A DNA stretch of 64,000 nt, taken from NCBI GenBank assembly GCA_026004615.1, contig BPJM01000003.1, positions 1 to 64,000 on the forward strand, read 5' to 3'. The notes below the pieces were generated by a model. It worked only from the letters and a program-made list of their open reading frames with translations. It had not been told where the DNA came from and did not search any database. The position numbers and the translations under genes were made by a program. Of the stretch, positions 37,261-46,433 are shown in pieces (within the stretch, counting starts at the first letter, position 1; every line of letters starts with the position of its first letter). Origin of the DNA: Planctomycetota bacterium (GTDB lineage Bacteria > Planctomycetota > J058 > J103).

Positions 37261-38253
37261 TCAGGGAAGCCGGATGCGGATGGTCGCCTGCGCGCGCAGC
37301 CGCGCCTTGAGCTGGCGGATCAGCTGCTCGCGCCGCTCCTGCAGCAGCCGCTCCTGGATCTCCTGCTGCACCTGCGCGAAGGGCCGGCGGCCGGCGGGCT
37401 GGCGCTGCTCGAGCCGCACGATGAACAGCGCACTCTCGGTCTCGATCACCTCGGAGGTCTGGCCCGGCTCCAGCCGCGCCACGGCCTCGCGCAGCGCCGG
37501 CAGCCCGATGTCGTCTTCGGCGCGCACCTCCATGCGCCCGCCCTCTTCGGCACGCGCCCCGTCGGAGTGCTCCCGGCAGAGCGCCCCCCAGTCGGCGCCG
37601 GCTCGCAGCGCCGCGGCGATGCTCTCGGCCAGCCGCCGCGCCGTCTCCTCGCCGTGGCGCGCCTTGGAGATCTGGATGTAGCGGAAGACCACGCGGCCGG
37701 GCAGCTGGTAGCTCGCCGACTGCAGCTCGTAGTAGCGGCGGATCTCGGCCGGGCGCACGAAGTCGTCGGAAAACGCCATCTCGCGCTGCAACAGCTTGCG
37801 GATCAAGAACTGCTCCCGATACCGGGCGCGCAGCCGCTGCAGGCCGAGGCGGCGCTCCTCGAGGTAGGTACGCAGCGCCTCCACCGAGCCCCAGTCCGCC
37901 TTGACCCGCTCCTCGAACAGCCGCTCCACCTCGGCCTGCTCCTCGGGCGCGAGCTGCAGGCCCAACCGTTCGGCCTGCTGCAGCAACAGCCGGTGATCGA
38001 TCAGCTCGCCCAGCACGCGCCGCTCGATGCGCTCGCGCAGCTCGCGCGCCGGCAGGCCCGCCTCGCCGCCGAGCCGCAGCCACTGCTCGTCCAGCAGCAG
38101 CGCCTCCTCGAGATCGCGGCGCGTAATCGGCACGCCGTCGACCTCGGCCACGATGCTCTCGACCAGCTCGGCGCCGGGCACGGCCGCCGGGCCGAGCGCG
38201 GCCAGCAGCACGAGCAGCGGTGTCGCCCGCACCACGGCGCGCCGCCACCGCAT
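37261..38253 (-). CDS. SurA/PpiC-type peptidyl-prolyl isomerase, exported
   Basis: 330 residues. A signal peptide (RRAVVRATPLLVLLAALG) is followed by a SurA-type N-terminal chaperone domain (VDGVPITRRDLEEALL) and a parvulin domain. The parvulin part has SKARHGEETARRLAESI, then GALCREHSDGA and ALFIVRLEQRQPAG. The role is periplasmic folding of exported proteins. The ATG at 38253 gives a clean signal peptide; an ATG at 38307 would add 18 residues and overlap the upstream gene end, so translational coupling is possible. Confidence 0.82.
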   Translation of the reverse strand: MRWRRAVVRATPLLVLLAALGPAAVPGAELVESIVAEVDGVPITRRDLEEALLLDEQWLRLGGEAGLPARELRERIERRVLGELIDHRLLLQQAERLGLQLAPEEQAEVERLFEERVKADWGSVEALRTYLEERRLGLQRLRARYREQFLIRKLLQREMAFSDDFVRPAEIRRYYELQSASYQLPGRVVFRYIQISKARHGEETARRLAESIAAALRAGADWGALCREHSDGARAEEGGRMEVRAEDDIGLPALREAVARLEPGQTSEVIETESALFIVRLEQRQPAGRRPFAQVQQEIQERLLQERREQLIRQLKARLRAQATIRIRLP

Positions 38254-38287
38254 CCACCGCGGCGACGCCCTGGCTCGCCGCGCCGGC

Positions 38288-38902
38288 TCAGCACGGCCGC
38301 TCGCCATCGTCCGCCCCCAGCCCCAGCTCGCGCTCCAGCTCCTGGCCCAGCCGCGCCAGCGCCTGGGGATCGAGCGGCGGCGCGGGCAGCACGATGAGCT
38401 CGGCGCGCCCGCTCGCGCGCACCACCAGGCAGTCGGCCCCGGCCTGGCGCCCCAGCTCCACCAGCTCCAGCCGGCGCCGCCGCACCAGCTCCAGCCCCAG
38501 CAGGTAGCGCAGGCTGGCGCGTTCGGCGGCATCCTGGCCCGCCGGCACCGCCCGCTCGCCAGCGCCCGGCGCCCCGGCCGCCCCCGCCGCCGGCAGCGGC
38601 CCGGCCGGTTCGCCCGGCGGCGGCTCGCCCAGGCGGGTGAACAGCTCCTGCAGCGCCACCAGCTCCTGCTCGCGAGCGCGCCGCCTGGTGCCGCCCTCGC
38701 GCGCGCGCCCCGCACAGCGCCAGTAAAAAGGCGGCCGCTCGGGCAGCGCCCGGAAGCAGGGCTCGCACAGATCGCGCCGCCGCAACATCGCGCCCTGGCG
38801 CCACAACGCCGCGTACGCCACCACCCCCGGCCCGTCCAGCCGCTGCCCGCACGCGGCACACTGCGCCCGGCGCGGCTCGATCCCGCTCCAGGTATCGCTC
38901 AT
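38288..38902 (-). CDS. Zinc-ribbon protein, hypothetical
   Basis: 204 residues. Two CxxC pairs near the N-terminus (CAACGQ and CEPCF, about 28 residues apart) should bind a metal ion. A Pro/Ala linker leads to a mixed alpha/beta C-terminal half (LRYLLGLELVRRRRLELVELG). The family is not recognised. It lies immediately upstream of the parvulin gene, with which it probably shares a transcript, and is divergent from dnaE across a 135-base gap. Confidence 0.7.
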   Translation of the reverse strand: MSDTWSGIEPRRAQCAACGQRLDGPGVVAYAALWRQGAMLRRRDLCEPCFRALPERPPFYWRCAGRAREGGTRRRAREQELVALQELFTRLGEPPPGEPAGPLPAAGAAGAPGAGERAVPAGQDAAERASLRYLLGLELVRRRRLELVELGRQAGADCLVVRASGRAELIVLPAPPLDPQALARLGQELERELGLGADDGERPC

Positions 38903-39037
38903 GGCGCAAGCGTAGCAATGCGCCGCCCGGAGCGTCAACGCATCCCGCCCCCGCCGGCGCGGCTGCAGCGGCCCCCCGGGAGCGGTGTCGCCGGACCGCG
39001 CTATACTGGCGCCGGTCCGGCCACGAGGAGCTCGCCC

Positions 39038-42000
39038 ATGTCGCCCGGCTTCGTCCACCTGCACGTGCACAGCGACTATTCCCTGCTCGACGGGGCGTGC
39101 CGGCACGAGCCGCTGCTGGAGCTGTGCCGCAGCTACGGCATGCCGGCGGTGGCGGTCACCGACCACGGCAATCTGTTCGGCGCGATGGAGTTCTATCTCA
39201 AGGCGCGCCGGGCCGGCATCAAGCCGATCATCGGCTGCGAGATCTACACCGTGCCGGGCGACGAGCCCGATGCGCACCGGCGCAAGGGTGGCGGCGCGCA
39301 GCACTCCCCCACCCACCACCTGCTGCTGTTGTGCAAGGACCTGGAGGGCTGGCGCAACCTCTCGCGCCTGGTCTCGCTCGGCTACCTGGAGGGCTTTTAC
39401 TACAAGCCGCGCGTGTGCAAGGCGCTTTTGCGCCGCTACAGCCGGGGGCTCATCTGCACCACCGCCTGCCTGCAGGGCGAGGTCTGCCAGCACCTGCTGG
39501 CGGATCGCTACGATCTGGCGCGCCAGAGCGTCGAGAGCCTGCGGGAGATCTTCGGCGAGGACAACCTCTACCTCGAGATCCAGCAGAACGGGCTGGCCGA
39601 GCAGCGCAAGGTGAACTCTGGCCTGCTCGAGCTCGCCCGCGAGCTCGGCCTGCCGCTCGTGGCCACCTGCGACGTCCACTATCTGCGGCCCGAGGATGCC
39701 CGCGCCCAGGACGCCCTGGTCTGCATCAACACCGGCAAGCGGCTGGATGACCCCGACCGGCTGCGCCTGGAGGCGACGCTGCACTTCCGCAGTCCGGCGG
39801 AGGCGGCCGAGGCCTTCCGCGGCCAGGAGGAGGCGCTCGCCGCCACGGTGGCGATCGCCGAGCGGTGCAATCTGGAGTTCCCCACCGGCCGCCGCCACCT
39901 GCCGGTCTACACCCCGCCGCCGGCGCGGCCCGGCGGCCCGCCCCAGGATCCGGTCGCCTTCTTCGAACAGCTGTGCCGGCAGGGACTCGCCCGCCGCTAC
40001 GGCACCCCGCTGCCGGCGGAGGTCGAACAGCGCTACGCCATGGAGCGGGAGGTCATCGTCTCCATGGGCTTCACCAGCTACTTCCTGATCGTGTGGGATT
40101 TCATCGACTGGGCGAAGCGGCAGGGCATCCCGGTCGGTCCGGGCCGCGGCTCGGCCGCCGGCTCCATCGTCGCCTACGCGCTCGGGATCACGGATGTGTG
40201 CCCGCTGCGCTACGACCTGTTGTTCGAGCGCTTCCTCAACCGCGAGCGGGTCTCGATGCCCGACATCGACGTCGACATCTGCCAGGAGCGGCGCGGCGAG
40301 GTGCTGGAGTACGTGCGGCAGAAATACGGCCGCGATGCCGTCAGCCAGATCATCACCTTCGGCACCATGGCCGCTCGTTCGGTGATCCGCGACGTGGGGC
40401 GGGTGCTCGGCATCCCGCTCGCCGAGGTCGACCGGCTGGCCAAGCTGGTGCCCGCCGACCTGCAGGTCCGCCGAAAGAAGCTGCGCGATGCGCTGGAGGA
40501 GGTGCCCGAGCTGCGCGAGGCGATCGCGGCCGACCCCCGCTACGCCGAGCTGATGGAGATCGCCGAGAAGCTGGAGGGCTCGGTCCGCAACGCCTCCACC
40601 CATGCCTGCGGGGTGGTGATCGGCGACGGGCCGCTGATCGAGCGGGTGCCGCTGTACCGCGACCCCAAGAACCCCGACGAGCTGGTGACGCAGTTCAGCA
40701 TGGGGCTGCTGGAAGAGGCGTGCGGGCTGCTCAAGATGGACTTCCTGGGCCTGCGCACCCTGACCGTCATCCGCTGGTGCCTGGACCACATCGAGAGCAC
40801 CGAGGGCCACCGGCCCGATGTCTGCCCGCAGGCGCTGCCGCTGGACGATCCCGACGATCCCACCGCCCGCAAGGCCTACGCGCTCTTGCGCCGCGGCGAG
40901 ACGCGGGGGGTGTTCCAGTTCGAGTCCGCCGGTTACCGCGACCTTCTGGTGCGGCTCGCCCCGGACTGCTTCGAGGACATCATCGCGCTCGGCGCGATGT
41001 ACCGGCCCGGGCCGCTGGGGGCCGGCATGGTGGACGCCTACGTGGCGCGCAAGCATGGCCGCGAGCGCGTCAGCTACCCGCACCCGGCGCTGGAGCGCAT
41101 CCTGGGCGAGACCTACGGCTGCATGCTGTACCAGGAGCAGGTCATGCGCATCGCCAACGTGCTGGGCGGCTTCACGCTGAACGAGGCCGACAGCCTGCGC
41201 AAGGCGATGGGCAAGAAGAAGCCCGAGGTCATGGCCCGCTTCCGCGACCAGTTCGTGCGCGGCGCCCAGGAGCGCGGCTGCAGCCAGGAGCTGGCGGTCC
41301 AGATCTGGGAGCAGATGGAGCATTTTGCCGGCTACGGCTTCAACAAGTCGCACAGCACCGCCTACGCCGTGCTGACGTTCCAGACCGCCTGGCTCAAGGC
41401 GAACTACCCCGTGGAGTTCATGGCGGCGCTGCTCAGCTCGGAGGCCGGCACCATCGACAAGGTGGTGGAGTACATCGCCGAGGCGGAGCGGATGGGCATC
41501 GCGGTGCTGCCGCCCGACGTGAACGCCTCCCAGCCCAGCTTCGCCGTCGTGCGCCAGCCCGATGGCAGCAAGGCCATCCGCTACGGGCTGGTGGCGATCC
41601 GCGGCGTGGGCCAGCCCGCGGCCGAGGAGCTGGTGCGCGCGCGCGCCGCCACCCCGGCCGGCCGCTTCGCCTCGCTGTTCGACCTGTGCGCCGCCGTGGA
41701 CACCCGGCTGGTGAACAAGGCGACGCTGGAGGCGCTCATCAAGGCCGGGGCCACCGCGAGCCTGGCCGGCAGCCGCGCCCAGCAGATGGCGGTGCTGGAG
41801 AAGGCGCTCGCCCACGGGGCGCGCGCGGCCGCCGATCGTCGCGCCGGGCAGCGCACGCTGTTCGGCGCCCGCGGCGCCGCCCCTGCCCCCCCGCCTTCGC
41901 CGCCGCTGCCCGAGATCCCGGAGTGGAGCGAGGCGGAGCTGCTGCAGGCCGAAAAGGAGGCGCTCGGCTTCTACCTGAGCAGCCACCCGCTGCGGCGCTG

Positions 42001-42610
42001 GCGCGCGCAGCTCGTGCGCTACACCACCGCCACCAGCCGCACCCTGGCGCGGCTGGAGGGCGAGGCGATCCTGGGCGGCCTGGTGCAGCAGGTGCGCACC
42101 CGCATCGACCGGCGCGGCAACACCATGGCCTTCGTTACCATCGAGGATCTGGAGGGCACCGTCGAGACGGTGGTCTTCGCCCGGTGCTTCGCCGAGCACC
42201 GCTCGCGGCTGGTGCCGGACGCGATCGTCATCGTGCGCGGCCAGGTGGACACCGCGCGGGAACCGGCGACGCTGCTGGTCGAAGACGTGGTCCCCATCGA
42301 ACAGGCCGATCGCGCCTTCGCCGTCCAGCTCACCCTGCAGCTGCGCCCGGAGCACACCGCACCTGAGCAGCTCGAGGCGCTGTTCGCCGCGCTGGCCGCC
42401 CACCCGGGCGGTTGCCCGGTGATCTGCCTGGTGCAGACCGCGAGCGGCCTGCGGGCCCGCATCCGACTCGGTGCCGAGCTGCAGGTCGATCCCGGCCCCG
42501 CGCTGCTGCAGGCGCTGGCGGGGCTGCTCGGCCCCGAGCGGGTGCGGGTGCACGCCGCGCATCCCGGCCGCTGCGCGCCCGCGCGCGAGCCTGCCCTGGC
42601 CGGCAGCTGA
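39038..42610 (+). CDS. dnaE: DNA polymerase III alpha subunit
   Basis: 1190 residues, normal for the DnaE1 class, in one unbroken frame. The N-terminal PHP domain keeps its metal ligands (HVHSDYSLLDG, VTDHGNLFG). The polymerase catalytic aspartates lie in MPDIDVDIC (near residue 408) with GPGRGSAAGSIV before it. The fingers include KKKPEVMARFRDQFVRG, and the OB domain near the C-terminus has EAILGGLVQQVRTR. It replicates the chromosome together with the sliding clamp encoded by dnaN at 56 kb. A TATACT at 39002-39007 may be the -10 box. The ATG at 39038 directly precedes the PHP domain. Confidence 0.97.
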   Translation: MSPGFVHLHVHSDYSLLDGACRHEPLLELCRSYGMPAVAVTDHGNLFGAMEFYLKARRAGIKPIIGCEIYTVPGDEPDAHRRKGGGAQHSPTHHLLLLCKDLEGWRNLSRLVSLGYLEGFYYKPRVCKALLRRYSRGLICTTACLQGEVCQHLLADRYDLARQSVESLREIFGEDNLYLEIQQNGLAEQRKVNSGLLELARELGLPLVATCDVHYLRPEDARAQDALVCINTGKRLDDPDRLRLEATLHFRSPAEAAEAFRGQEEALAATVAIAERCNLEFPTGRRHLPVYTPPPARPGGPPQDPVAFFEQLCRQGLARRYGTPLPAEVEQRYAMEREVIVSMGFTSYFLIVWDFIDWAKRQGIPVGPGRGSAAGSIVAYALGITDVCPLRYDLLFERFLNRERVSMPDIDVDICQERRGEVLEYVRQKYGRDAVSQIITFGTMAARSVIRDVGRVLGIPLAEVDRLAKLVPADLQVRRKKLRDALEEVPELREAIAADPRYAELMEIAEKLEGSVRNASTHACGVVIGDGPLIERVPLYRDPKNPDELVTQFSMGLLEEACGLLKMDFLGLRTLTVIRWCLDHIESTEGHRPDVCPQALPLDDPDDPTARKAYALLRRGETRGVFQFESAGYRDLLVRLAPDCFEDIIALGAMYRPGPLGAGMVDAYVARKHGRERVSYPHPALERILGETYGCMLYQEQVMRIANVLGGFTLNEADSLRKAMGKKKPEVMARFRDQFVRGAQERGCSQELAVQIWEQMEHFAGYGFNKSHSTAYAVLTFQTAWLKANYPVEFMAALLSSEAGTIDKVVEYIAEAERMGIAVLPPDVNASQPSFAVVRQPDGSKAIRYGLVAIRGVGQPAAEELVRARAATPAGRFASLFDLCAAVDTRLVNKATLEALIKAGATASLAGSRAQQMAVLEKALAHGARAAADRRAGQRTLFGARGAAPAPPPSPPLPEIPEWSEAELLQAEKEALGFYLSSHPLRRWRAQLVRYTTATSRTLARLEGEAILGGLVQQVRTRIDRRGNTMAFVTIEDLEGTVETVVFARCFAEHRSRLVPDAIVIVRGQVDTAREPATLLVEDVVPIEQADRAFAVQLTLQLRPEHTAPEQLEALFAALAAHPGGCPVICLVQTASGLRARIRLGAELQVDPGPALLQALAGLLGPERVRVHAAHPGRCAPAREPALAGS

Positions 42611-42712
42611 AGGCCGCCGCCTCGACAGCCGCGCCGCGCCCGCTACGATGGGGCCCGGCCGCGCCCGGACGGCGCCGGCGGCGAGCAGACCCGGAAGCGA
42701 GCCCAGCACACC

Positions 42713-43489
42713 GTGGCGTCCCCACCACCGATCGACGAGGCGGTTTGGCGGCAGACCCTGGCCCGCAACCGCGCCGCGGTCCTGGAGCGCATCGCGGCGG
42801 CGGCGCGCCGCGCCGGGCGCGATCCGGCCGCGGTGCGCCTGCTCGCGGTCACCAAGGCGCTGGGCACCGAGGCGGTGGCGGCGCTGGTGGAGATGGGCCA
42901 GCAGGACATCGGCGAGAGCCGGCTGGAGGCGCTGGAGCGCAAGCGCGCCGCGCTCGCCGCCCGGGGGCTCGCCCCCCGCTGGCACATGGTGGGCCACGTG
43001 CAGCGGCGCAAGCTGCCGCGGCTGCTCGCGTGCGCGCCGGCACTGGTGCACAGCCTGGACTCGATGCGGCTGCTCGAGGCGCTGGAGCGACGGCTCGCGG
43101 CGGCGGCGGGCGCGAGCGCGCACCCGCCACCGCCGCTCGCGGTGCTGCTCGAGGTCAACGTGAGCGGGGAGACGACCAAGTACGGCTTCGCCCCCGAGCA
43201 GCTCCAGCCCGCGCTCGCCCGCCTGGCGGGCTCGGCGTATCTGCGCGCCTGCGGGCTCATGACGATGGCGCCACTGGTGGCCGATCCGGAGCAGACGCGG
43301 CCGGTGTTCGCCGCGCTGCGCGCCCTGGGCGAGCGGCTGCGCCAGCAGCACCCCGGCCTGGTCGAGCTCTCCATGGGCATGAGCAACGACTTCGAGGTCG
43401 CGGTCGAGGAGGGCGCGACGATCGTGCGGGTGGGAACCGCTCTTGCACGCGGACTGCCGGCGGCGGTGCTGGCGGACACCGGGGGCTGA
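42713..43489 (+). CDS. YggS-family PLP homeostasis protein
   Basis: 258 residues from a GTG. The pyridoxal-phosphate lysine is in LLAVTKALG, and the family motifs WHMVGHVQRRK, GLMTMAP and LSMGMSNDF are present in order. The family has a TIM-barrel alanine-racemase fold without a clear enzymatic activity and buffers cellular PLP. In this copy the usual FGEN motif is IGES, a mild divergence. It is followed 35 bases later by the FHA-pseudokinase gene on the same strand. Confidence 0.9.
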   Translation: MASPPPIDEAVWRQTLARNRAAVLERIAAAARRAGRDPAAVRLLAVTKALGTEAVAALVEMGQQDIGESRLEALERKRAALAARGLAPRWHMVGHVQRRKLPRLLACAPALVHSLDSMRLLEALERRLAAAAGASAHPPPPLAVLLEVNVSGETTKYGFAPEQLQPALARLAGSAYLRACGLMTMAPLVADPEQTRPVFAALRALGERLRQQHPGLVELSMGMSNDFEVAVEEGATIVRVGTALARGLPAAVLADTGG

Positions 43490-43524
43490 GGAAGGGCTCG
43501 CCGCGGGCCCGCACAGGCGACGGC

Positions 43525-46050
43525 ATGGCGGTGGTGGTGGTCGAGCGGGGCGCCGAGCGCGGCACGGTGGTGCCGATCCCGGCCACCGGCGTGCTGCTGA
43601 TCGGGCGCGAGGCGGTGTGCGCGCTGCGGCTCACCGACGTCATGGTCTCCCGCCGGCACTGCGCGCTCGGCTGGGAACGGGGCGAGCTGTGGCTCAAGGA
43701 CCTGCAGAGTTCCAACGGCACCTGGCGCAACGCCGAGCGGCTGCCACCCGGCGGGGCGGTGCGGGTGGGCGTCGGCGATCGGATCCGCCTCGGCCTGAGT
43801 CTGCTCTCGGTGCTGGACGACACCGATGACGCCGCGCACGACGAGCTGACCGGAACGACGGTGGGCGGCTACCAGGTGCTCGCGCGGCTGGGCGCCGGCA
43901 GCACGTGTACGGTCTACCGGGCCGTGCAGAGCTCGCTGGAACGCGAGGTCGCCCTCAAGGTGCTGGCGCCCGCGCTGGCGCGCGAACCGGCGGTCCGCCA
44001 CGCCTTTTTCGAGCAGGCCCGCGCGGCGGGCGCGCTGGTCCACCCCCATCTGGTGGCGGTCTACGACGTGGGACAGGTGCACGGCCGGCCCGCCTTCTCG
44101 ATGGAACTGCTGCCCGGTGGCTCGCTCGCCGCGCGGCTGGAACGCGGGGCGCGCCTGCCGCCGGCGGAGGTCCTGGCCGTGGGGCTGGCGGTGGCGCGCG
44201 CGCTGGCGTTTGCCGCCGAACGGGGGCTGGTGCACGGGCGGCTCACCCCGGGCCGGCTGTACGCGACCGCCGAGGGGACCTACAAGCTCGGCGGGCTCGG
44301 CTTCCGCCCCCCGCCGGGCCTGGCGGAGCTCGGCGCGCATACCGCCCCGGAGCTGCTCGGCGGACTGGCCCCCACCCCGGCGAGCGATCTGTATGCCCTG
44401 GGTGCGCTGCTGTACGAGCTGCTCGCCGGGCGGCCCCCTTTCGCCGCACGGCGCACCGTGCTGTTGCGCGAGGCGATCGCACACCAGCCGCCGCCGCCCC
44501 TCGGCGAGCTGGTACCGCAGGCGCCGGCGGAGCTGCTCGCCCTGATCGAGCGGCTGCTCGCCAAGGATCCGGCGGCGCGCCCGGCGAGCGCAGACGCGGT
44601 GGCAGCGGCGCTCATGGCCGCCGCGCGCGGCCGCGGGAGCGCGCAGGGGTGCGCGGCGACGCCCACGGCGGCGCCGCCTCCGAGCCCCCTGACGGACACG
44701 CCCCAGGGCGTCGCGCGCGCCGCACCCCGCAGCCGGGCGCAAGCCGCGCGGCGGTGGGCGCTGGGGCTCGCCGGGGCGCTGCTCGCGACGGCGCTCGGGC
44801 TCTGGTCCGGCCGGGCGCGGTGGCCGGGCGGGGCGGCGCCCCCGGAGGTGGCCGGAGCCGCCGGCCCGCGCCCCGAGCCCGCTGCTGCCGCCGCGCCGGC
44901 GGCGCTCGCCCGCGCGCAGCAGGCGCAGGCCGCGCTGCTCGACGCGGAGCAACAGCTCCGCGAGCGACCCACGGACCTGCAGGGAGCGCGCGAGCGCTTC
45001 GCCGAGCTGGCGACGCGCTTCGCGGACGTGCCCGCGGTGCGCGAGCAGGCGGCACGCCACGCCGAGCGCCTGGCGGCGCTCGCCGCCCAGCTCCAGGCCG
45101 AACTCGCCGCCCGCCAGCAGCGCGAACAGGCGGCGGCCCAGGCGCTGGAGCAACTGGCGGCGGCGGTGCCGGGCGCACCGCCCGAGGCCCTGGCGGAGCT
45201 GCGCGCGCGGCTGCATGCCCTGGAGCGCGAGCACGGGGGCCTGGCCGCACTCACGCGCACCGCCCAGGTGCGCGCGGCGCTGGCAGAGCGCTGCGAGCAG
45301 CTGCTGGCGGAGCTGGAGCGCGAGGTGGCGGCAGCGCTGGCCCAGGAGCAGCTGGTGCAGGCGCGGGCGGCGCTGGTACGCGCGGGGAGCTGGCAGCTCG
45401 GCGCCGCCGCCGCGCCCCGGCTCGCCGCGCTGGGCGAGGCGCTGGCGCGCGCGGAGGTCCGACGGGCCGAACGCGCCGCCGGCCGGCGCGCCGAGCGGCG
45501 GCAGGCCGAGCTGCAGGCGCTGGCCGAGGCCGATGCCGCCGAGCTGCGCCGCGCGCTCGCCTATCGGGAGCTGCACGAGCGGCTGGCCGCCCTGGCTCCG
45601 CAGCTGACCGACGCGCTGGTGCGCGAGCGTGCCGCCGCGCGGCTGCTGACCCTCGCCGCCCAGGCGGCCGCGCGCGCCCACCTGGAGCGCCATCTGGCGG
45701 AGGGACGGCTGCCGCGGCCGCAGCTCGAGCTCGCGCCCGGCATGCCCGGCGAGGCGGTGGCGAGCAACGCCGCCGGGGTGGTGCTGCGCGGGGTGGCGCA
45801 ACAGGGCATCGAGGTGGTGCGGCCCTGGGCAGGGCTGGAGCCCGCGGAGCTGGAGCGGCTGTTCGCCCCCCTGCCGCTCAGCCCGCGGGAGCGCTACGGG
45901 CTGGCCCACATCCTGCTGGACCGGGGAGCGGTCCAGGCCGCCGCGGCCGCCTTCGGCGAGGCGGCCCGCGCTGCGGCGGCGGCGGGCGAGGAGGCGGTGC
46001 GCGCGCTGGCGGCACAGGCGCTCGCTGGCGAGCCGCCGGGCCGGCCGTGA
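43525..46050 (+). CDS. FHA-pseudokinase-TM-coiled-coil protein
   Basis: 841 residues. The FHA domain (about 20-100) has intact phosphothreonine residues: GR at 27-28, SRRH at 42-45, SSNGT at 62-66. A Hanks-kinase fold follows at about 113-365, with the lysine of VALK at 145, APELLGG and SDLYALGALLYELL. The catalytic loop reads HGRLTPGR (237-244) where HRDLKPxN is expected. The DFG position reads GLG (257-259). Both catalytic aspartates and the Asn are therefore lost and phosphotransfer is unlikely. One TM helix sits at about 412-432, followed by a long Ala/Glu/Leu helical, probably coiled-coil region outside the membrane. It may be a phospho-dependent scaffold. Confidence 0.85.
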   Translation: MAVVVVERGAERGTVVPIPATGVLLIGREAVCALRLTDVMVSRRHCALGWERGELWLKDLQSSNGTWRNAERLPPGGAVRVGVGDRIRLGLSLLSVLDDTDDAAHDELTGTTVGGYQVLARLGAGSTCTVYRAVQSSLEREVALKVLAPALAREPAVRHAFFEQARAAGALVHPHLVAVYDVGQVHGRPAFSMELLPGGSLAARLERGARLPPAEVLAVGLAVARALAFAAERGLVHGRLTPGRLYATAEGTYKLGGLGFRPPPGLAELGAHTAPELLGGLAPTPASDLYALGALLYELLAGRPPFAARRTVLLREAIAHQPPPPLGELVPQAPAELLALIERLLAKDPAARPASADAVAAALMAAARGRGSAQGCAATPTAAPPPSPLTDTPQGVARAAPRSRAQAARRWALGLAGALLATALGLWSGRARWPGGAAPPEVAGAAGPRPEPAAAAAPAALARAQQAQAALLDAEQQLRERPTDLQGARERFAELATRFADVPAVREQAARHAERLAALAAQLQAELAARQQREQAAAQALEQLAAAVPGAPPEALAELRARLHALEREHGGLAALTRTAQVRAALAERCEQLLAELEREVAAALAQEQLVQARAALVRAGSWQLGAAAAPRLAALGEALARAEVRRAERAAGRRAERRQAELQALAEADAAELRRALAYRELHERLAALAPQLTDALVRERAAARLLTLAAQAAARAHLERHLAEGRLPRPQLELAPGMPGEAVASNAAGVVLRGVAQQGIEVVRPWAGLEPAELERLFAPLPLSPRERYGLAHILLDRGAVQAAAAAFGEAARAAAAAGEEAVRALAAQALAGEPPGRP

Positions 46051-46368
46051 GCGGCGAGGCGCCGGAGCTGCAGGCGATCCAGCCCCACCGCGAGGGCGCG
46101 GTGCTGGCGGTGCACCTGCAGCCGGGCGCGCACCAGGACGAGCTGCTGGGGGTGCAGGGGGGGGGCCGTGCGCTGCCGCGTGCGCGCGCCCGCCGAGCGC
46201 GGCCGCGCCAATGCGGCGCTGCTGGCGCTGCTCGCCCGCGAGCTCGGGCTGGTGCGCTCGGCGCTCGCGATCACCGCCGGGGCGGCGAGCCGGCGCAAGC
46301 GGGTGCTGGTGCGGGGACTGCCGCCCCGCGAGCTCGCCGCGCGGCTGCGCCGGCCCCCTCGCCGCTGA
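46047..46368 (+). CDS. DUF167 (YggU) family protein, one frame break
   Basis: About 106 residues. The GTG overlaps the stop of the pseudokinase gene (GTGA). The first part has the family strand LAVHLQPGAHQDELLGV, and after the break come RVRAPAERGRANAALLALLA and GAASRRKRVLVRGL, the diagnostic end of DUF167. The join needs one base less in the nine-G run 46157-46165. Function of the family is unknown; it is small, single-domain and widespread. Confidence 0.82.
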
Positions 46369-46374
46369 GCGCAG

Positions 46375-46403
46375 CTGGCGTCGCGCGCGCCGGTGGATAC
46401 AAT
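46375..46403 (+). promoter_or_regulatory. Possible promoter of the MTA phosphorylase gene
   Basis: CTGGCG (46375-46380), a 17-base spacer and TACAAT (46398-46403) lie 31 bases before the ATG at 46434. The -10 is good, the -35 weak. Confidence 0.4.
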
Positions 46404-46433
46404 CGGTGGGCCGGATCGCGTGGGGGGCGACGG

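Noticed and set aside
38288..43351. 1687-codon minus-strand frame over dnaE
   Set aside because: Only its last 204 codons (38288-38902) look like a protein; the rest mirrors dnaE and yggS.
46157..46165. Nine-G run as a G-quadruplex or phase-variation switch
   Set aside because: It is a single run inside a DUF167 gene, and the same extra-base pattern occurs in housekeeping genes where switching is implausible.
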